Source of the DNA: Phytophthora hibernalis
Taxonomy: Eukaryota > Oomycota > Peronosporomycetes > Peronosporales > Peronosporaceae
NCBI GenBank assembly: GCA_012656075.1
Contig: JAAKBF010000007.1
Location: 930,001-994,000, forward strand
Length of the DNA: 64,000 bases
Direction: 5' to 3'
Shown: positions 42,640 through 55,189 of the stretch, one piece after another
Layout of the letters: each line of letters opens with the position of its first letter
Position numbering within the stretch: the first letter of the stretch is position 1
The notes under the pieces: generated by a model
What the model saw: only the letters and a program-made list of their open reading frames with translations
The model's database searches: none
What the model was told of the DNA's origin: nothing
Program-made: the position numbers and the translations under genes

Positions 42640-42910
42640 CGCTCTGCTAATATGCCTGCCACCGCTCCTCGCACGTGCACCGTCGCGCTGTAAGTCCGCC
42701 CAGCTCTGTCGTTCATGAATTCGGTCCCTAGCGGACTCGAAATGCGTCTCTGCATTTCCAACGCTCGGCTGCCCAATCTGAGCGACGTGCGCGGCGCTGC
42801 GTCATGTAAAGACCCAACAGCGATGTCTAGTCGCCGATAGACCCGCCAGGCCGCGCGTAGGGCGTCACAACTCCTCTGGTAAGGGACTGCCAAAAAGGCA
42901 ACAAAGAGCA

Positions 42911-42982
42911 GGGCCTTGCCGGAGATCGAATCCGGGACCTCTCGCACCCTAAGCGAGAATCATACCACTAGACCACAAGGCC
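42911..42982 (-). tRNA. tRNA-Pro(AGG), array copy 60
   Basis: As copy 1; 419-bp unit. Confidence 0.9.
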
Positions 42983-43302
42983 ACGCGAACGCAATCACTC
43001 GACCACATGTCGCGTCCACTGCACGCCTGCTACGCTCTGCTAATATGCCTGCCACCGCTCCTCGCACGTGCACCGTCGCGCTGTAAGTCCGCCCAGCTCT
43101 GTCGTTCATGAATTCGGTCCCTAGCGGACTCGAAATGCGTCTCTGCATTTCCAACGCTGGCTGCCCAATCGGAGCGACGTGCGCGGCGCTGCGTCATGTA
43201 AAGACCCAACAGCGATGTCTAGTCGCCGATAGACCCGCCAGTCCGCGCGTAGGGCGTCACAACTCCTCTGGTAAGGGACTGCCAAAAAGGCAACAAAGAG
43301 CA

Positions 43303-43374
43303 GGGCCTTGCCGGAGATCGAATCCGGGACCTCTCGCACCCTAAGCGAGAATCATACCACTAGACCACAAGGCC
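43303..43374 (-). tRNA. tRNA-Pro(AGG), array copy 61
   Basis: As copy 1; 392-bp unit with the same aacgctggc deletion as copy 59. Confidence 0.9.
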
Positions 43375-43695
43375 ACGCGAACGCAATCACTCGACCACAT
43401 GTCGCGTCCACTGCACGCCTGCTACGCTCTGCTAATATGCCTGCCACCGCTCCTCGCACGTGCACCGTCGCGCTGTAAGTCCGCCCAGCTCTGTCGTTCA
43501 TGAATTCGGTCCCTAGCGGACTCGAAATGCGTCTCTGCATTTCCAACGCTCGGCTGCCCAATCGGAGCGACGTGCGCGGCGCTGCGTCATGTAAAGACCC
43601 AACAGCGATGTCTAGTCGCCGATAGACCCGCCAGGCCGCGCGTAGGGCGTCACAACTCCTCTGGTAAGGGACTGCCAAAAAGGCAACAAAGAGCA

Positions 43696-43767
43696 GGGCC
43701 TTGCCGGAGATCGAATCCGGGACCTCTCGCACCCTAAGCGAGAATCATACCACTAGACCACAAGGCC
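43696..43767 (-). tRNA. tRNA-Pro(AGG), array copy 62
   Basis: As copy 1. Confidence 0.9.
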
Positions 43768-44087
43768 ACGCGAACGCAATCACTCGACCACATGTCGCGT
43801 CCACTGCACGCCTGCTACGCTCTGCTAATATGCCTGCCACCGCTCCTCGCACGTGCACCGTCGCGCTGTAAGTCCGCCCAGCTCTGTCGTTCATGAATTC
43901 GGTCCCTAGCGGACTCGAAATGCGTCTCTGCATTTCCAACGCTCGGCTGCCCATCGGAGCGACGTGCGCGGCGCTGCGTCATGTAAAGACCCAACAGCGA
44001 TGTCTAGTCGCCGATAGACCCGCCAGGCCGCGCGTAGGGCGTCACAACTCCTCTGGTAAGGGACTGCCAAAAAGGCAACAAAGAGCA

Positions 44088-44159
44088 GGGCCTTGCCGGA
44101 GATCGAATCCGGGACCTCTCGCACCCTAAGCGAGAATCATACCACTAGACCACAAGGCC
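44088..44159 (-). tRNA. tRNA-Pro(AGG), array copy 63
   Basis: As copy 1; 392-bp unit (cccatcgg). Confidence 0.9.
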
Positions 44160-44480
44160 ACGCGAACGCAATCACTCGACCACATGTCGCGTCCACTGCA
44201 CGCCTGCTACGCTCTGCTAATATGCCTGCCACCGCTCCTCGCACGTGCACCGTCGCGCTGTAAGTCCGCCCAGCTCTGTCGTTCATGAATTCGGTCCCTA
44301 GCGGACTCGAAATGCGTCTCTGCATTTCCAACGCTCGGCTGCCCAATCGGAGCGACGTGCGCGGCGCTGCGTCATGTAAAGACCCAACAGCGATGTCTAG
44401 TCGCCGATAGACCCGCCAGGCCGCGCGTAGGGCGTCACAACTCCTCTGGTAAGGGACTGCCAAAAAGGCAACAAAGAGCA

Positions 44481-44552
44481 GGGCCTTGCCGGAGATCGAA
44501 TCCGGGACCTCTCGCACCCTAAGCGAGAATCATACCACTAGACCACAAGGCC
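44481..44552 (-). tRNA. tRNA-Pro(AGG), array copy 64
   Basis: As copy 1. Confidence 0.9.
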
Positions 44553-44574
44553 ACGCGAACGCAATCACTGACCA

Positions 44575-44628
44575 CATGTCGCGTCCACTGCACGCCTGCT
44601 ACATGTCGCGTCCACTGCACGCCTGCTA
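44575..44628. repeat. 27-bp tandem duplication in array spacer, second instance
   Basis: Identical duplication to 42586-42639, exactly 1989 bp away, with the same neighbouring C deletion. Confidence 0.9.
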
Positions 44629-44899
44629 CGCTCTGCTAATATGCCTGCCACCGCTCCTCGCACGTGCACCGTCGCGCTGTAAGTCCGCCCAGCTCTGTCG
44701 TTCATGAATTCGGTCCCTAGCGGACTCGAAATGCGTCTCTGCATTTCCAACGCTCGGCTGCCCAATCGGAGCGACGTGCGCGGCGCTGCGTCATGTAAAG
44801 ACCCAACAGCGATGTCTAGTCGCCGATAGACCCGCCAGGCCGCGCGTAGGGCGTCACAACTCCTCTGGTAAGGGACTGCCAAAAAGGCAACAAAGAGCA

Positions 44900-44971
44900 G
44901 GGCCTTGCCGGAGATCGAATCCGGGACCTCTCGCACCCTAAGCGAGAATCATACCACTAGACCACAAGGCC
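44900..44971 (-). tRNA. tRNA-Pro(AGG), array copy 65
   Basis: As copy 1; 419-bp unit. Confidence 0.9.
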
Positions 44972-45292
44972 ACGCGAACGCAATCACTCGACCACATGTC
45001 GCGTCCACTGCACGCCTGCTACGCTCTGCTAATATGCCTGCCACCGCTCCTCGCACGTGCACCGTCGCGCTGTAAGTCCGCCCAGCTCTGTCGTTCATGA
45101 ATTCGGTCCCTAGCGGACTCGAAATGCGTCTCTGCATTTCCAACGCTCGGCTGCCCAATCGGAGCGACGTGCGCGGCGCTGCGTCATGTAAAGACCCAAC
45201 AGCGATGTCTAGTCGCCGATAGACCCGCCAGGCCGCGCGTAGGGCGTCACAACTCCTCTGGTAAGGGACTGCCAAAAAGGCAACAAAGAGCA

Positions 45293-45364
45293 GGGCCTTG
45301 CCGGAGATCGAATCCGGGACCTCTCGCACCCTAAGCGAGAATCATACCACTAGACCACAAGGCC
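45293..45364 (-). tRNA. tRNA-Pro(AGG), array copy 66
   Basis: As copy 1. Confidence 0.9.
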
Positions 45365-45685
45365 ACGCGAACGCAATCACTCGACCACATGTCGCGTCCA
45401 CTGCACGCCTGCTACGCTCTGCTAATATGCCTGCCACCGCTCCTCGCACGTGCACCGTCGCGCTGTAAGTCCGCCCAGCTCTGTCGTTCATGAATTCGGT
45501 CCCTAGCGGACTCGAAATGCGTCTCTGCATTTCCAACGCTCGGCTGCCCAATCGGAGCGACGTGCGCGGCGCTGCGTCATGTAAAGACCCAACAGCGATG
45601 TCTAGTCGCCGATAGACCCGCTAGGCCGCGCGTAGGGCGTCACAACTCCTCTGGTAAGGGACTGCCAAAAAGGCAACAAAGAGCA

Positions 45686-45757
45686 GGGCCTTGCCGGAGA
45701 TCGAATCCGGGACCTCTCGCACCCTAAGCGAGAATCATACCACTAGACCACAAGGCC
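45686..45757 (-). tRNA. tRNA-Pro(AGG), array copy 67
   Basis: As copy 1; unit with the acccgctagg variant. Confidence 0.9.
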
Positions 45758-46078
45758 ACGCGAACGCAATCACTCGACCACATGTCGCGTCCACTGCACG
45801 CCTGCTACGCTCTGCTAATATGCCTGCCACCGCTCCTCGCACGTGCACCGTCGCGCTGTAAGTCCGCCCAGCTCTGTCGTTCATGAATTCGGTCCCTAGC
45901 GGACTCGAAATGCGTCTCTGCATTTCCAACGCTCGGCTGCCCAATCGGAGCGACGTGCGCGGCGCTGCGTCATGTAAAGACCCAACAGCGATGTCTAGTC
46001 GCCGATAGACCCGCCAGGCCGCGCGTAGGGCGTCACAACTCCTCTGGTAAGGGACTGCCAAAAAGGCAACAAAGAGCA

Positions 46079-46150
46079 GGGCCTTGCCGGAGATCGAATC
46101 CGGGACCTCTCGCACCCTAAGCGAGAATCATACCACTAGACCACAAGGCC
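46079..46150 (-). tRNA. tRNA-Pro(AGG), array copy 68
   Basis: As copy 1. Confidence 0.9.
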
Positions 46151-46471
46151 ACGCGAACGCAATCACTCGACCACATGTCGCGTCCACTGCACGCCTGCTA
46201 CGCTCTGCTAATATGCCTGCCACCGCTCCTCGCACGTGCACCGTCGCGCTGTAAGTCCGCCCAGCTCTGTCGTTCATGAATTCGGTCCCTAGCGGACTCG
46301 AAATGCGTCTCTGCATTTCCAACGCTCGGCTGCCCAATCGGAGCGACGTGCGCGGCGCTGCGTCATGTAAAGACCCAACAGCGATGTCTAGTCGCCGATA
46401 GACCCGCCAGGCCGCGCGTAGGGCGTCACAACTCCTCTGGTAAGGGACTGCCAAAAAGGCAACAAAGAGCA

Positions 46472-46543
46472 GGGCCTTGCCGGAGATCGAATCCGGGACC
46501 TCTCGCACCCTAAGCGAGAATCATACCACTAGACCACAAGGCC
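46472..46543 (-). tRNA. tRNA-Pro(AGG), array copy 69
   Basis: As copy 1. Confidence 0.9.
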
Positions 46544-46864
46544 ACGCGAACGCAATCACTCGACCACATGTCGCGTCCACTGCACGCCTGCTACGCTCTG
46601 CTAATATGCCTGCCACCGCTCCTCGCACGTGCACCGTCGCGCTGTAAGTCCGCCCAGCTCTGTCGTTCATGAATTCGGTCCCTAGCGGACTCGAAATGCG
46701 TCTCTGCATTTCCAACGCTCGGCTGCCCAATCGGAGCGACGTGCGCGGCGCTGCGTCATGTAAAGACCCAACAGCGATGTCTAGTCGCCGATAGACCCGC
46801 TAGGCCGCGCGTAGGGCGTCACAACTCCTCTGGTAAGGGACTGCCAAAAAGGCAACAAAGAGCA

Positions 46865-46936
46865 GGGCCTTGCCGGAGATCGAATCCGGGACCTCTCGCA
46901 CCCTAAGCGAGAATCATACCACTAGACCACAAGGCC
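46865..46936 (-). tRNA. tRNA-Pro(AGG), array copy 70
   Basis: As copy 1; acccgctagg variant, as copy 67. Confidence 0.9.
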
Positions 46937-47257
46937 ACGCGAACGCAATCACTCGACCACATGTCGCGTCCACTGCACGCCTGCTACGCTCTGCTAATAT
47001 GCCTGCCACCGCTCCTCGCACGTGCACCGTCGCGCTGTAAGTCCGCCCAGCTCTGTCGTTCATGAATTCGGTCCCTAGCGGACTCGAAATGCGTCTCTGC
47101 ATTTCCAACGCTCGGCTGCCCAATCGGAGCGACGTGCGCGGCGCTGCGTCATGTAAAGACCCAACAGCGATGTCTAGTCGCCGATAGACCCGCCAGGCCG
47201 CGCGTAGGGCGTCACAACTCCTCTGGTAAGGGACTGCCAAAAAGGCAACAAAGAGCA

Positions 47258-47329
47258 GGGCCTTGCCGGAGATCGAATCCGGGACCTCTCGCACCCTAAG
47301 CGAGAATCATACCACTAGACCACAAGGCC
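47258..47329 (-). tRNA. tRNA-Pro(AGG), array copy 71
   Basis: As copy 1. Confidence 0.9.
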
Positions 47330-47650
47330 ACGCGAACGCAATCACTCGACCACATGTCGCGTCCACTGCACGCCTGCTACGCTCTGCTAATATGCCTGCC
47401 ACCGCTCCTCGCACGTGCACCGTCGCGCTGTAAGTCCGCCCAGCTCTGTCGTTCATGAATTCGGTCCCTAGCGGACTCGAAATGCGTCTCTGCATTTCCA
47501 ACGCTCGGCTGCCCAATCGGAGCGACGTGCGCGGCGCTGCGTCATGTAAAGACCCAACAGCGATGTCTAGTCGCCGATAGACCCGCCAGGCCGCGCGTAG
47601 GGCGTCACAACTCCTCTGGTAAGGGACTGCCAAAAAGGCAACAAAGAGCA

Positions 47651-47722
47651 GGGCCTTGCCGGAGATCGAATCCGGGACCTCTCGCACCCTAAGCGAGAAT
47701 CATACCACTAGACCACAAGGCC
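47651..47722 (-). tRNA. tRNA-Pro(AGG), array copy 72
   Basis: As copy 1. Confidence 0.9.
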
Positions 47723-48043
47723 ACGCGAACGCAATCACTCGACCACATGTCGCGTCCACTGCACGCCTGCTACGCTCTGCTAATATGCCTGCCACCGCTC
47801 CTCGCACGTGCACCGTCGCGCTGTAAGTCCGCCCAGCTCTGTCGTTCATGAATTCGGTCCCTAGCGGACTCGAAATGCGTCTCTGCATTTCCAACGCTCG
47901 GCTGCCCAATCGGAGCGACGTGCGCGGCGCTGCGTCATGTAAAGACCCAACAGCGATGTCTAGTCGCCGATAGACCCGCCAGGCCGCGCGTAGGGCGTCA
48001 CAACTCCTCTGGTAAGGGACTGCCAAAAAGGCAACAAAGAGCA

Positions 48044-48115
48044 GGGCCTTGCCGGAGATCGAATCCGGGACCTCTCGCACCCTAAGCGAGAATCATACCA
48101 CTAGACCACAAGGCC
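48044..48115 (-). tRNA. tRNA-Pro(AGG), array copy 73
   Basis: As copy 1. Confidence 0.9.
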
Positions 48116-48436
48116 ACGCGAACGCAATCACTCGACCACATGTCGCGTCCACTGCACGCCTGCTACGCTCTGCTAATATGCCTGCCACCGCTCCTCGCAC
48201 GTGCACCGTCGCGCTGTAAGTCCGCCCAGCTCTGTCGTTCATGAATTCGGTCCCTAGCGGACTCGAAATGCGTCTCTGCATTTCCAACGCTCGGCTGCCC
48301 AATCGGAGCGACGTGCGCGGCGCTGCGTCATGTAAAGACCCAACAGCGATGTCTAGTCGCCGATAGACCCGCCAGGCCGCGCGTAGGGCGTCACAACTCC
48401 TCTGGTAAGGGACTGCCAAAAAGGCAACAAAGAGCA

Positions 48437-48508
48437 GGGCCTTGCCGGAGATCGAATCCGGGACCTCTCGCACCCTAAGCGAGAATCATACCACTAGACC
48501 ACAAGGCC
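48437..48508 (-). tRNA. tRNA-Pro(AGG), array copy 74
   Basis: As copy 1. Confidence 0.9.
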
Positions 48509-48829
48509 ACGCGAACGCAATCACTCGACCACATGTCGCGTCCACTGCACGCCTGCTACGCTCTGCTAATATGCCTGCCACCGCTCCTCGCACGTGCACC
48601 GTCGCGCTGTAAGTCCGCCCAGCTCTGTCGTTCATGAATTCGGTCCCTAGCGGACTCGAAATGCGTCTCTGCATTTCCAACGCTCGGCTGCCCAATCGGA
48701 GCGACGTGCGCGGCGCTGCGTCATGTAAAGACCCAACAGCGATGTCTAGTCGCCGATAGACCCGCCAGGCCGCGCGTAGGGCGTCACAACTCCTCTGGTA
48801 AGGGACTGCCAAAAAGGCAACAAAGAGCA

Positions 48830-48901
48830 GGGCCTTGCCGGAGATCGAATCCGGGACCTCTCGCACCCTAAGCGAGAATCATACCACTAGACCACAAGGC
48901 C
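48830..48901 (-). tRNA. tRNA-Pro(AGG), array copy 75
   Basis: As copy 1. Confidence 0.9.
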
Positions 48902-49222
48902 ACGCGAACGCAATCACTCGACCACATGTCGCGTCCACTGCACGCCTGCTACGCTCTGCTAATATGCCTGCCACCGCTCCTCGCACGTGCACCGTCGCGC
49001 TGTAAGTCCGCCCAGCTCTGTCGTTCATGAATTCGGTCCCTAGCGGACTCGAAATGCGTCTCTGCATTTCCAACGCTCGGCTGCCCAATCGGAGCGACGT
49101 GCGCGGCGCTGCGTCATGTAAAGACCCAACAGCGATGTCTAGTCGCCGATAGACCCGCCAGGCCGCGCGTAGGGCGTCACAACTCCTCTGGTAAGGGACT
49201 GCCAAAAAGGCAACAAAGAGCA

Positions 49223-49294
49223 GGGCCTTGCCGGAGATCGAATCCGGGACCTCTCGCACCCTAAGCGAGAATCATACCACTAGACCACAAGGCC
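49223..49294 (-). tRNA. tRNA-Pro(AGG), array copy 76
   Basis: As copy 1. Confidence 0.9.
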
Positions 49295-49615
49295 ACGCGA
49301 ACGCAATCACTCGACCACATGTCGCGTCCACTGCACGCCTGCTACGCTCTGCTAATATGCCTGCCACCGCTCCTCGCACGTGCACCGTCGCGCTGTAAGT
49401 CCGCCCAGCTCTGTCGTTCATGAATTCGGTCCCTAGCGGACTCGAAATGCGTCTCTGCATTTCCAACGCTCGGCTGCCCAATCGGAGCGACGTGCGCGGC
49501 GCTGCGTCATGTAAAGACCCAACAGCGATGTCTAGTCGCCGATAGACCCGCCAGGCCGCGCGTAGGGCGTCACAACTCCTCTGGTAAGGGACTGCCAAAA
49601 AGGCAACAAAGAGCA

Positions 49616-49687
49616 GGGCCTTGCCGGAGATCGAATCCGGGACCTCTCGCACCCTAAGCGAGAATCATACCACTAGACCACAAGGCC
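49616..49687 (-). tRNA. tRNA-Pro(AGG), array copy 77
   Basis: As copy 1. Confidence 0.9.
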
Positions 49688-50008
49688 ACGCGAACGCAAT
49701 CACTCGACCACATGTCGCGTCCACTGCACGCCTGCTACGCTCTGCTAATATGCCTGCCACCGCTCCTCGCACGTGCACCGTCGCGCTGTAAGTCCGCCCA
49801 GCTCTGTCGTTCATGAATTCGGTCCCTAGCGGACTCGAAATGCGTCTCTGCATTTCCAACGCTCGGCTGCCCAATCGGAGCGACGTGCGCGGCGCTGCGT
49901 CATGTAAAGACCCAACAGCGATGTCTAGTCGCCGATAGACCCGCCAGGCCGCGCGTAGGGCGTCACAACTCCTCTGGTAAGGGACTGCCAAAAAGGCAAC
50001 AAAGAGCA

Positions 50009-50080
50009 GGGCCTTGCCGGAGATCGAATCCGGGACCTCTCGCACCCTAAGCGAGAATCATACCACTAGACCACAAGGCC
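50009..50080 (-). tRNA. tRNA-Pro(AGG), array copy 78
   Basis: As copy 1. Confidence 0.9.
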
Positions 50081-50401
50081 ACGCGAACGCAATCACTCGA
50101 CCACATGTCGCGTCCACTGCACGCCTGCTACGCTCTGCTAATATGCCTGCCACCGCTCCTCGCACGTGCACCGTCGCGCTGTAAGTCCGCCCAGCTCTGT
50201 CGTTCATGAATTCGGTCCCTAGCGGACTCGAAATGCGTCTCTGCATTTCCAACGCTCGGCTGCCCAATCGGAGCGACGTGCGCGGCGCTGCGTCATGTAA
50301 AGACCCAACAGCGATGTCTAGTCGCCGATAGACCCGCCAGGCCGCGCGTAGGGCGTCACAACTCCTCTGGTAAGGGACTGCCAAAAAGGCAACAAAGAGC
50401 A

Positions 50402-50473
50402 GGGCCTTGCCGGAGATCGAATCCGGGACCTCTCGCACCCTAAGCGAGAATCATACCACTAGACCACAAGGCC
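50402..50473 (-). tRNA. tRNA-Pro(AGG), array copy 79
   Basis: As copy 1. Confidence 0.9.
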
Positions 50474-50794
50474 ACGCGAACGCAATCACTCGACCACATG
50501 TCGCGTCCACTGCACGCCTGCTACGCTCTGCTAATATGCCTGCCACCGCTCCTCGCACGTGCACCGTCGCGCTGTAAGTCCGCCCAGCTCTGTCGTTCAT
50601 GAATTCGGTCCCTAGCGGACTCGAAATGCGTCTCTGCATTTCCAACGCTCGGCTGCCCAATCGGAGCGACGTGCGCGGCGCTGCGTCATGTAAAGACCCA
50701 ACAGCGATGTCTAGTCGCCGATAGACCCGCCAGGCCGCGCGTAGGGCGTCACAACTCCTCTGGTAAGGGACTGCCAAAAAGGCAACAAAGAGCA

Positions 50795-50866
50795 GGGCCT
50801 TGCCGGAGATCGAATCCGGGACCTCTCGCACCCTAAGCGAGAATCATACCACTAGACCACAAGGCC
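50795..50866 (-). tRNA. tRNA-Pro(AGG), array copy 80
   Basis: As copy 1. Confidence 0.9.
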
Positions 50867-51187
50867 ACGCGAACGCAATCACTCGACCACATGTCGCGTC
50901 CACTGCACGCCTGCTACGCTCTGCTAATATGCCTGCCACCGCTCCTCGCACGTGCACCGTCGCGCTGTAAGTCCGCCCAGCTCTGTCGTTCATGAATTCG
51001 GTCCCTAGCGGACTCGAAATGCGTCTCTGCATTTCCAACGCTCGGCTGCCCAATCGGAGCGACGTGCGCGGCGCTGCGTCATGTAAAGACCCAACAGCGA
51101 TGTCTAGTCGCCGATAGACCCGCCAGGCCGCGCGTAGGGCGTCACAACTCCTCTGGTAAGGGACTGCCAAAAAGGCAACAAAGAGCA

Positions 51188-51259
51188 GGGCCTTGCCGGA
51201 GATCGAATCCGGGACCTCTCGCACCCTAAGCGAGAATCATACCACTAGACCACAAGGCC
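51188..51259 (-). tRNA. tRNA-Pro(AGG), array copy 81
   Basis: As copy 1. Confidence 0.9.
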
Positions 51260-51580
51260 ACGCGAACGCAATCACTCGACCACATGTCGCGTCCACTGCA
51301 CGCCTGCTACGCTCTGCTAATATGCCTGCCACCGCTGCTCGCACGTGCACCGTCGCGCTGTAAGTCCGCCCAGCTCTGTCGTTCATGAATTCGGTCCCTA
51401 GCGGACTCGAAATGCGTCTCTGCATTTCCAACGCTCGGCTGCCCAATCGGAGCGACGTGCGCGGCGCTGCGTCATGTAAAGACCCAACAGCGATGTCTAG
51501 TCGCCGATAGACCCGCCAGGCCGCGCGTAGGGCGTCACAACTCCTCTGGTAAGGGACTGCCAAAAAGGCAACAAAGAGCA

Positions 51581-51652
51581 GGGCCTTGCCGGAGATCGAA
51601 TCCGGGACCTCTCGCACCCTAAGCGAGAATCATACCACTAGACCACAAGGCC
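51581..51652 (-). tRNA. tRNA-Pro(AGG), array copy 82
   Basis: As copy 1; unit has caccgctgctc, also seen in the unit of copy 42. Confidence 0.9.
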
Positions 51653-51973
51653 ACGCGAACGCAATCACTCGACCACATGTCGCGTCCACTGCACGCCTGC
51701 TACGCTCTGCTAATATGCCTGCCACCGCTCCTCGCACGTGCACCGTCGCGCTGTAAGTCCGCCCAGCTCTGTCGTTCATGAATTCGGTCCCTAGCGGACT
51801 CGAAATGCGTCTCTGCATTTCCAACGCTCGGCTGCCCAATCGGAGCGACGTGCGCGGCGCTGCGTCATGTAAAGACCCAACAGCGATGTCTAGTCGCCGA
51901 TAGACCCGCCAGGCCGCGCGTAGGGCGTCACAACTCCTCTGGTAAGGGACTGCCAAAAAGGCAACAAAGAGCA

Positions 51974-52045
51974 GGGCCTTGCCGGAGATCGAATCCGGGA
52001 CCTCTCGCACCCTAAGCGAGAATCATACCACTAGACCACAAGGCC
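51974..52045 (-). tRNA. tRNA-Pro(AGG), array copy 83
   Basis: As copy 1. Confidence 0.9.
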
Positions 52046-52366
52046 ACGCGAACGCAATCACTCGACCACATGTCGCGTCCACTGCACGCCTGCTACGCTC
52101 TGCTAATATGCCTGCCACCGCTCCTCGCACGTGCACCGTCGCGCTGTAAGTCCGCCCAGCTCTGTCGTTCATGAATTCGGTCCCTAGCGGACTCGAAATG
52201 CGTCTCTGCATTTCCAACGCTCGGCTGCCCAATCGGAGCGACGTGCGCGGCGCTGCGTCATGTAAAGACCCAACAGCGATGTCTAGTCGCCGATAGACCC
52301 GCCAGGCCGCGCGTAGGGCGTCACAACTCCTCTGGTAAGGGACTGCCAAAAAGGCAACAAAGAGCA

Positions 52367-52438
52367 GGGCCTTGCCGGAGATCGAATCCGGGACCTCTCG
52401 CACCCTAAGCGAGAATCATACCACTAGACCACAAGGCC
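52367..52438 (-). tRNA. tRNA-Pro(AGG), array copy 84
   Basis: As copy 1. Confidence 0.9.
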
Positions 52439-52759
52439 ACGCGAACGCAATCACTCGACCACATGTCGCGTCCACTGCACGCCTGCTACGCTCTGCTAAT
52501 ATGCCTGCCACCGCTCCTCGCACGTGCACCGTCGCGCTGTAAGTCCGCCCAGCTCTGTCGTTCATGAATTCGGTCCCTAGCGGACTCGAAATGCGTCTCT
52601 GCATTTCCAACGCTCGGCTGCCCAATCGGAGCGACGTGCGCGGCGCTGCGTCATGTAAAGACCCAACAGCGATGTCTAGTCGCCGATAGACCCGCCAGGC
52701 CGCGCGTAGGGCGTCACAACTCCTCTGGTAAGGGACTGCCAAAAAGGCAACAAAGAGCA

Positions 52760-52831
52760 GGGCCTTGCCGGAGATCGAATCCGGGACCTCTCGCACCCTA
52801 AGCGAGAATCATACCACTAGACCACAAGGCC
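52760..52831 (-). tRNA. tRNA-Pro(AGG), array copy 85
   Basis: As copy 1. Confidence 0.9.
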
Positions 52832-53152
52832 ACGCGAACGCAATCACTCGACCACATGTCGCGTCCACTGCACGCCTGCTACGCTCTGCTAATATGCCTG
52901 CCACCGCTCCTCGCACGTGCACCGTCGCGCTGTAAGTCCGCCCAGCTCTGTCGTTCATGAATTCGGTCCCTAGCGGACTCGAAATGCGTCTCTGCATTTC
53001 CAACGCTCGGCTGCCCAATCGGAGCGACGTGCGCGGCGCTGCGTCATGTAAAGACCCAACAGCGATGTCTAGTCGCCGATAGACCCGCCAGGCCGCGCGT
53101 AGGGCGTCACAACTCCTCTGGTAAGGGACTGCCAAAAAGGCAACAAAGAGCA

Positions 53153-53224
53153 GGGCCTTGCCGGAGATCGAATCCGGGACCTCTCGCACCCTAAGCGAGA
53201 ATCATACCACTAGACCACAAGGCC
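53153..53224 (-). tRNA. tRNA-Pro(AGG), array copy 86
   Basis: As copy 1. Confidence 0.9.
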
Positions 53225-53545
53225 ACGCGAACGCAATCACTCGACCACATGTCGCGTCCACTGCACGCCTGCTACGCTCTGCTAATATGCCTGCCACCGC
53301 TCCTCGCACGTGCACCGTCGCGCTGTAAGTCCGCCCAGCTCTGTCGTTCATGAATTCGGTCCCTAGCGGACTCGAAATGCGTCTCTGCATTTCCAACGCT
53401 CGGCTGCCCAATCGGAGCGACGTGCGCGGCGCTGCGTCATGTAAAGACCCAACAGCGATGTCTAGTCGCCGATAGACCCGCCAGGCCGCGCGTAGGGCGT
53501 CACAACTCCTCTGGTAAGGGACTGCCAAAAAGGCAACAAAGAGCA

Positions 53546-53617
53546 GGGCCTTGCCGGAGATCGAATCCGGGACCTCTCGCACCCTAAGCGAGAATCATAC
53601 CACTAGACCACAAGGCC
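53546..53617 (-). tRNA. tRNA-Pro(AGG), array copy 87
   Basis: As copy 1. Confidence 0.9.
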
Positions 53618-53938
53618 ACGCGAACGCAATCACTCGACCACATGTCGCGTCCACTGCACGCCTGCTACGCTCTGCTAATATGCCTGCCACCGCTCCTCGC
53701 ACGTGCACCGTCGCGCTGTAAGTCCGCCCAGCTCTGTCGTTCATGAATTCGGTCCCTAGCGGACTCGAAATGCGTCTCTGCATTTCCAACGCTCGGCTGC
53801 CCAATCGGAGCGACGTGCGCGGCGCTGCGTCATGTAAAGACCCAACAGCGATGTCTAGTCGCCGATAGACCCGCCAGGCCGCGCGTAGGGCGTCACAACT
53901 CCTCTGGTAAGGGACTGCCAAAAAGGCAACAAAGAGCA

Positions 53939-54010
53939 GGGCCTTGCCGGAGATCGAATCCGGGACCTCTCGCACCCTAAGCGAGAATCATACCACTAGA
54001 CCACAAGGCC
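53939..54010 (-). tRNA. tRNA-Pro(AGG), array copy 88
   Basis: As copy 1. Confidence 0.9.
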
Positions 54011-54331
54011 ACGCGAACGCAATCACTCGACCACATGTCGCGTCCACTGCACGCCTGCTACGCTCTGCTAATATGCCTGCCACCGCTCCTCGCACGTGCA
54101 CCGTCGCGCTGTAAGTCCGCCCAGCTCTGTCGTTCATGAATTCGGTCCCTAGCGGACTCGAAATGCGTCTCTGCATTTCCAACGCTCGGCTGCCCAATCG
54201 GAGCGACGTGCGCGGCGCTGCGTCATGTAAAGACCCAACAGCGATGTCTAGTCGCCGATAGACCCGCCAGGCCGCGCGTAGGGCGTCACAACTCCTCTGG
54301 TAAGGGACTGCCAAAAAGGCAACAAAGAGCA

Positions 54332-54403
54332 GGGCCTTGCCGGAGATCGAATCCGGGACCTCTCGCACCCTAAGCGAGAATCATACCACTAGACCACAAG
54401 GCC
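54332..54403 (-). tRNA. tRNA-Pro(AGG), array copy 89
   Basis: As copy 1. Confidence 0.9.
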
Positions 54404-54724
54404 ACGCGAACGCAATCACTCGACCACATGTCGCGTCCACTGCACGCCTGCTACGCTCTGCTAATATGCCTGCCACCGCTCCTCGCACGTGCACCGTCGC
54501 GCTGTAAGTCCGCCCAGCTCTGTCGTTCATGAATTCGGTCCCTAGCGGACTCGAAATGCGTCTCTGCATTTCCAACGCTCGGCTGCCCAATCGGAGCGAC
54601 GTGCGCGGCGCTGCGTCATGTAAAGACCCAACAGCGATGTCTAGTCGCCGATAGACCCGCCAGGCCGCGCGTAGGGCGTCACAACTCCTCTGGTAAGGGA
54701 CTGCCAAAAAGGCAACAAAGAGCA

Positions 54725-54796
54725 GGGCCTTGCCGGAGATCGAATCCGGGACCTCTCGCACCCTAAGCGAGAATCATACCACTAGACCACAAGGCC
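54725..54796 (-). tRNA. tRNA-Pro(AGG), array copy 90
   Basis: As copy 1. Confidence 0.9.
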
Positions 54797-55117
54797 ACGC
54801 GAACGCAATCACTCGACCACATGTCGCGTCCACTGCACGCCTGCTACGCTCTGCTAATATGCCTGCCACCGCTCCTCGCACGTGCACCGTCGCGCTGTAA
54901 GTCCGCCCAGCTCTGTCGTTCATGAATTCGGTCCCTAGCGGACTCGAAATGCGTCTCTGCATTTCCAACGCTCGGCTGCCCAATCGGAGCGACGTGCGCG
55001 GCGCTGCGTCATGTAAAGACCCAACAGCGATGTCTAGTCGCCGATAGACCCGCCAGGCCGCGCGTAGGGCGTCACAACTCCTCTGGTAAGGGACTGCCAA
55101 AAAGGCAACAAAGAGCA

Positions 55118-55189
55118 GGGCCTTGCCGGAGATCGAATCCGGGACCTCTCGCACCCTAAGCGAGAATCATACCACTAGACCACAAGGCC
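55118..55189 (-). tRNA. tRNA-Pro(AGG), array copy 91
   Basis: As copy 1. Confidence 0.9.
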
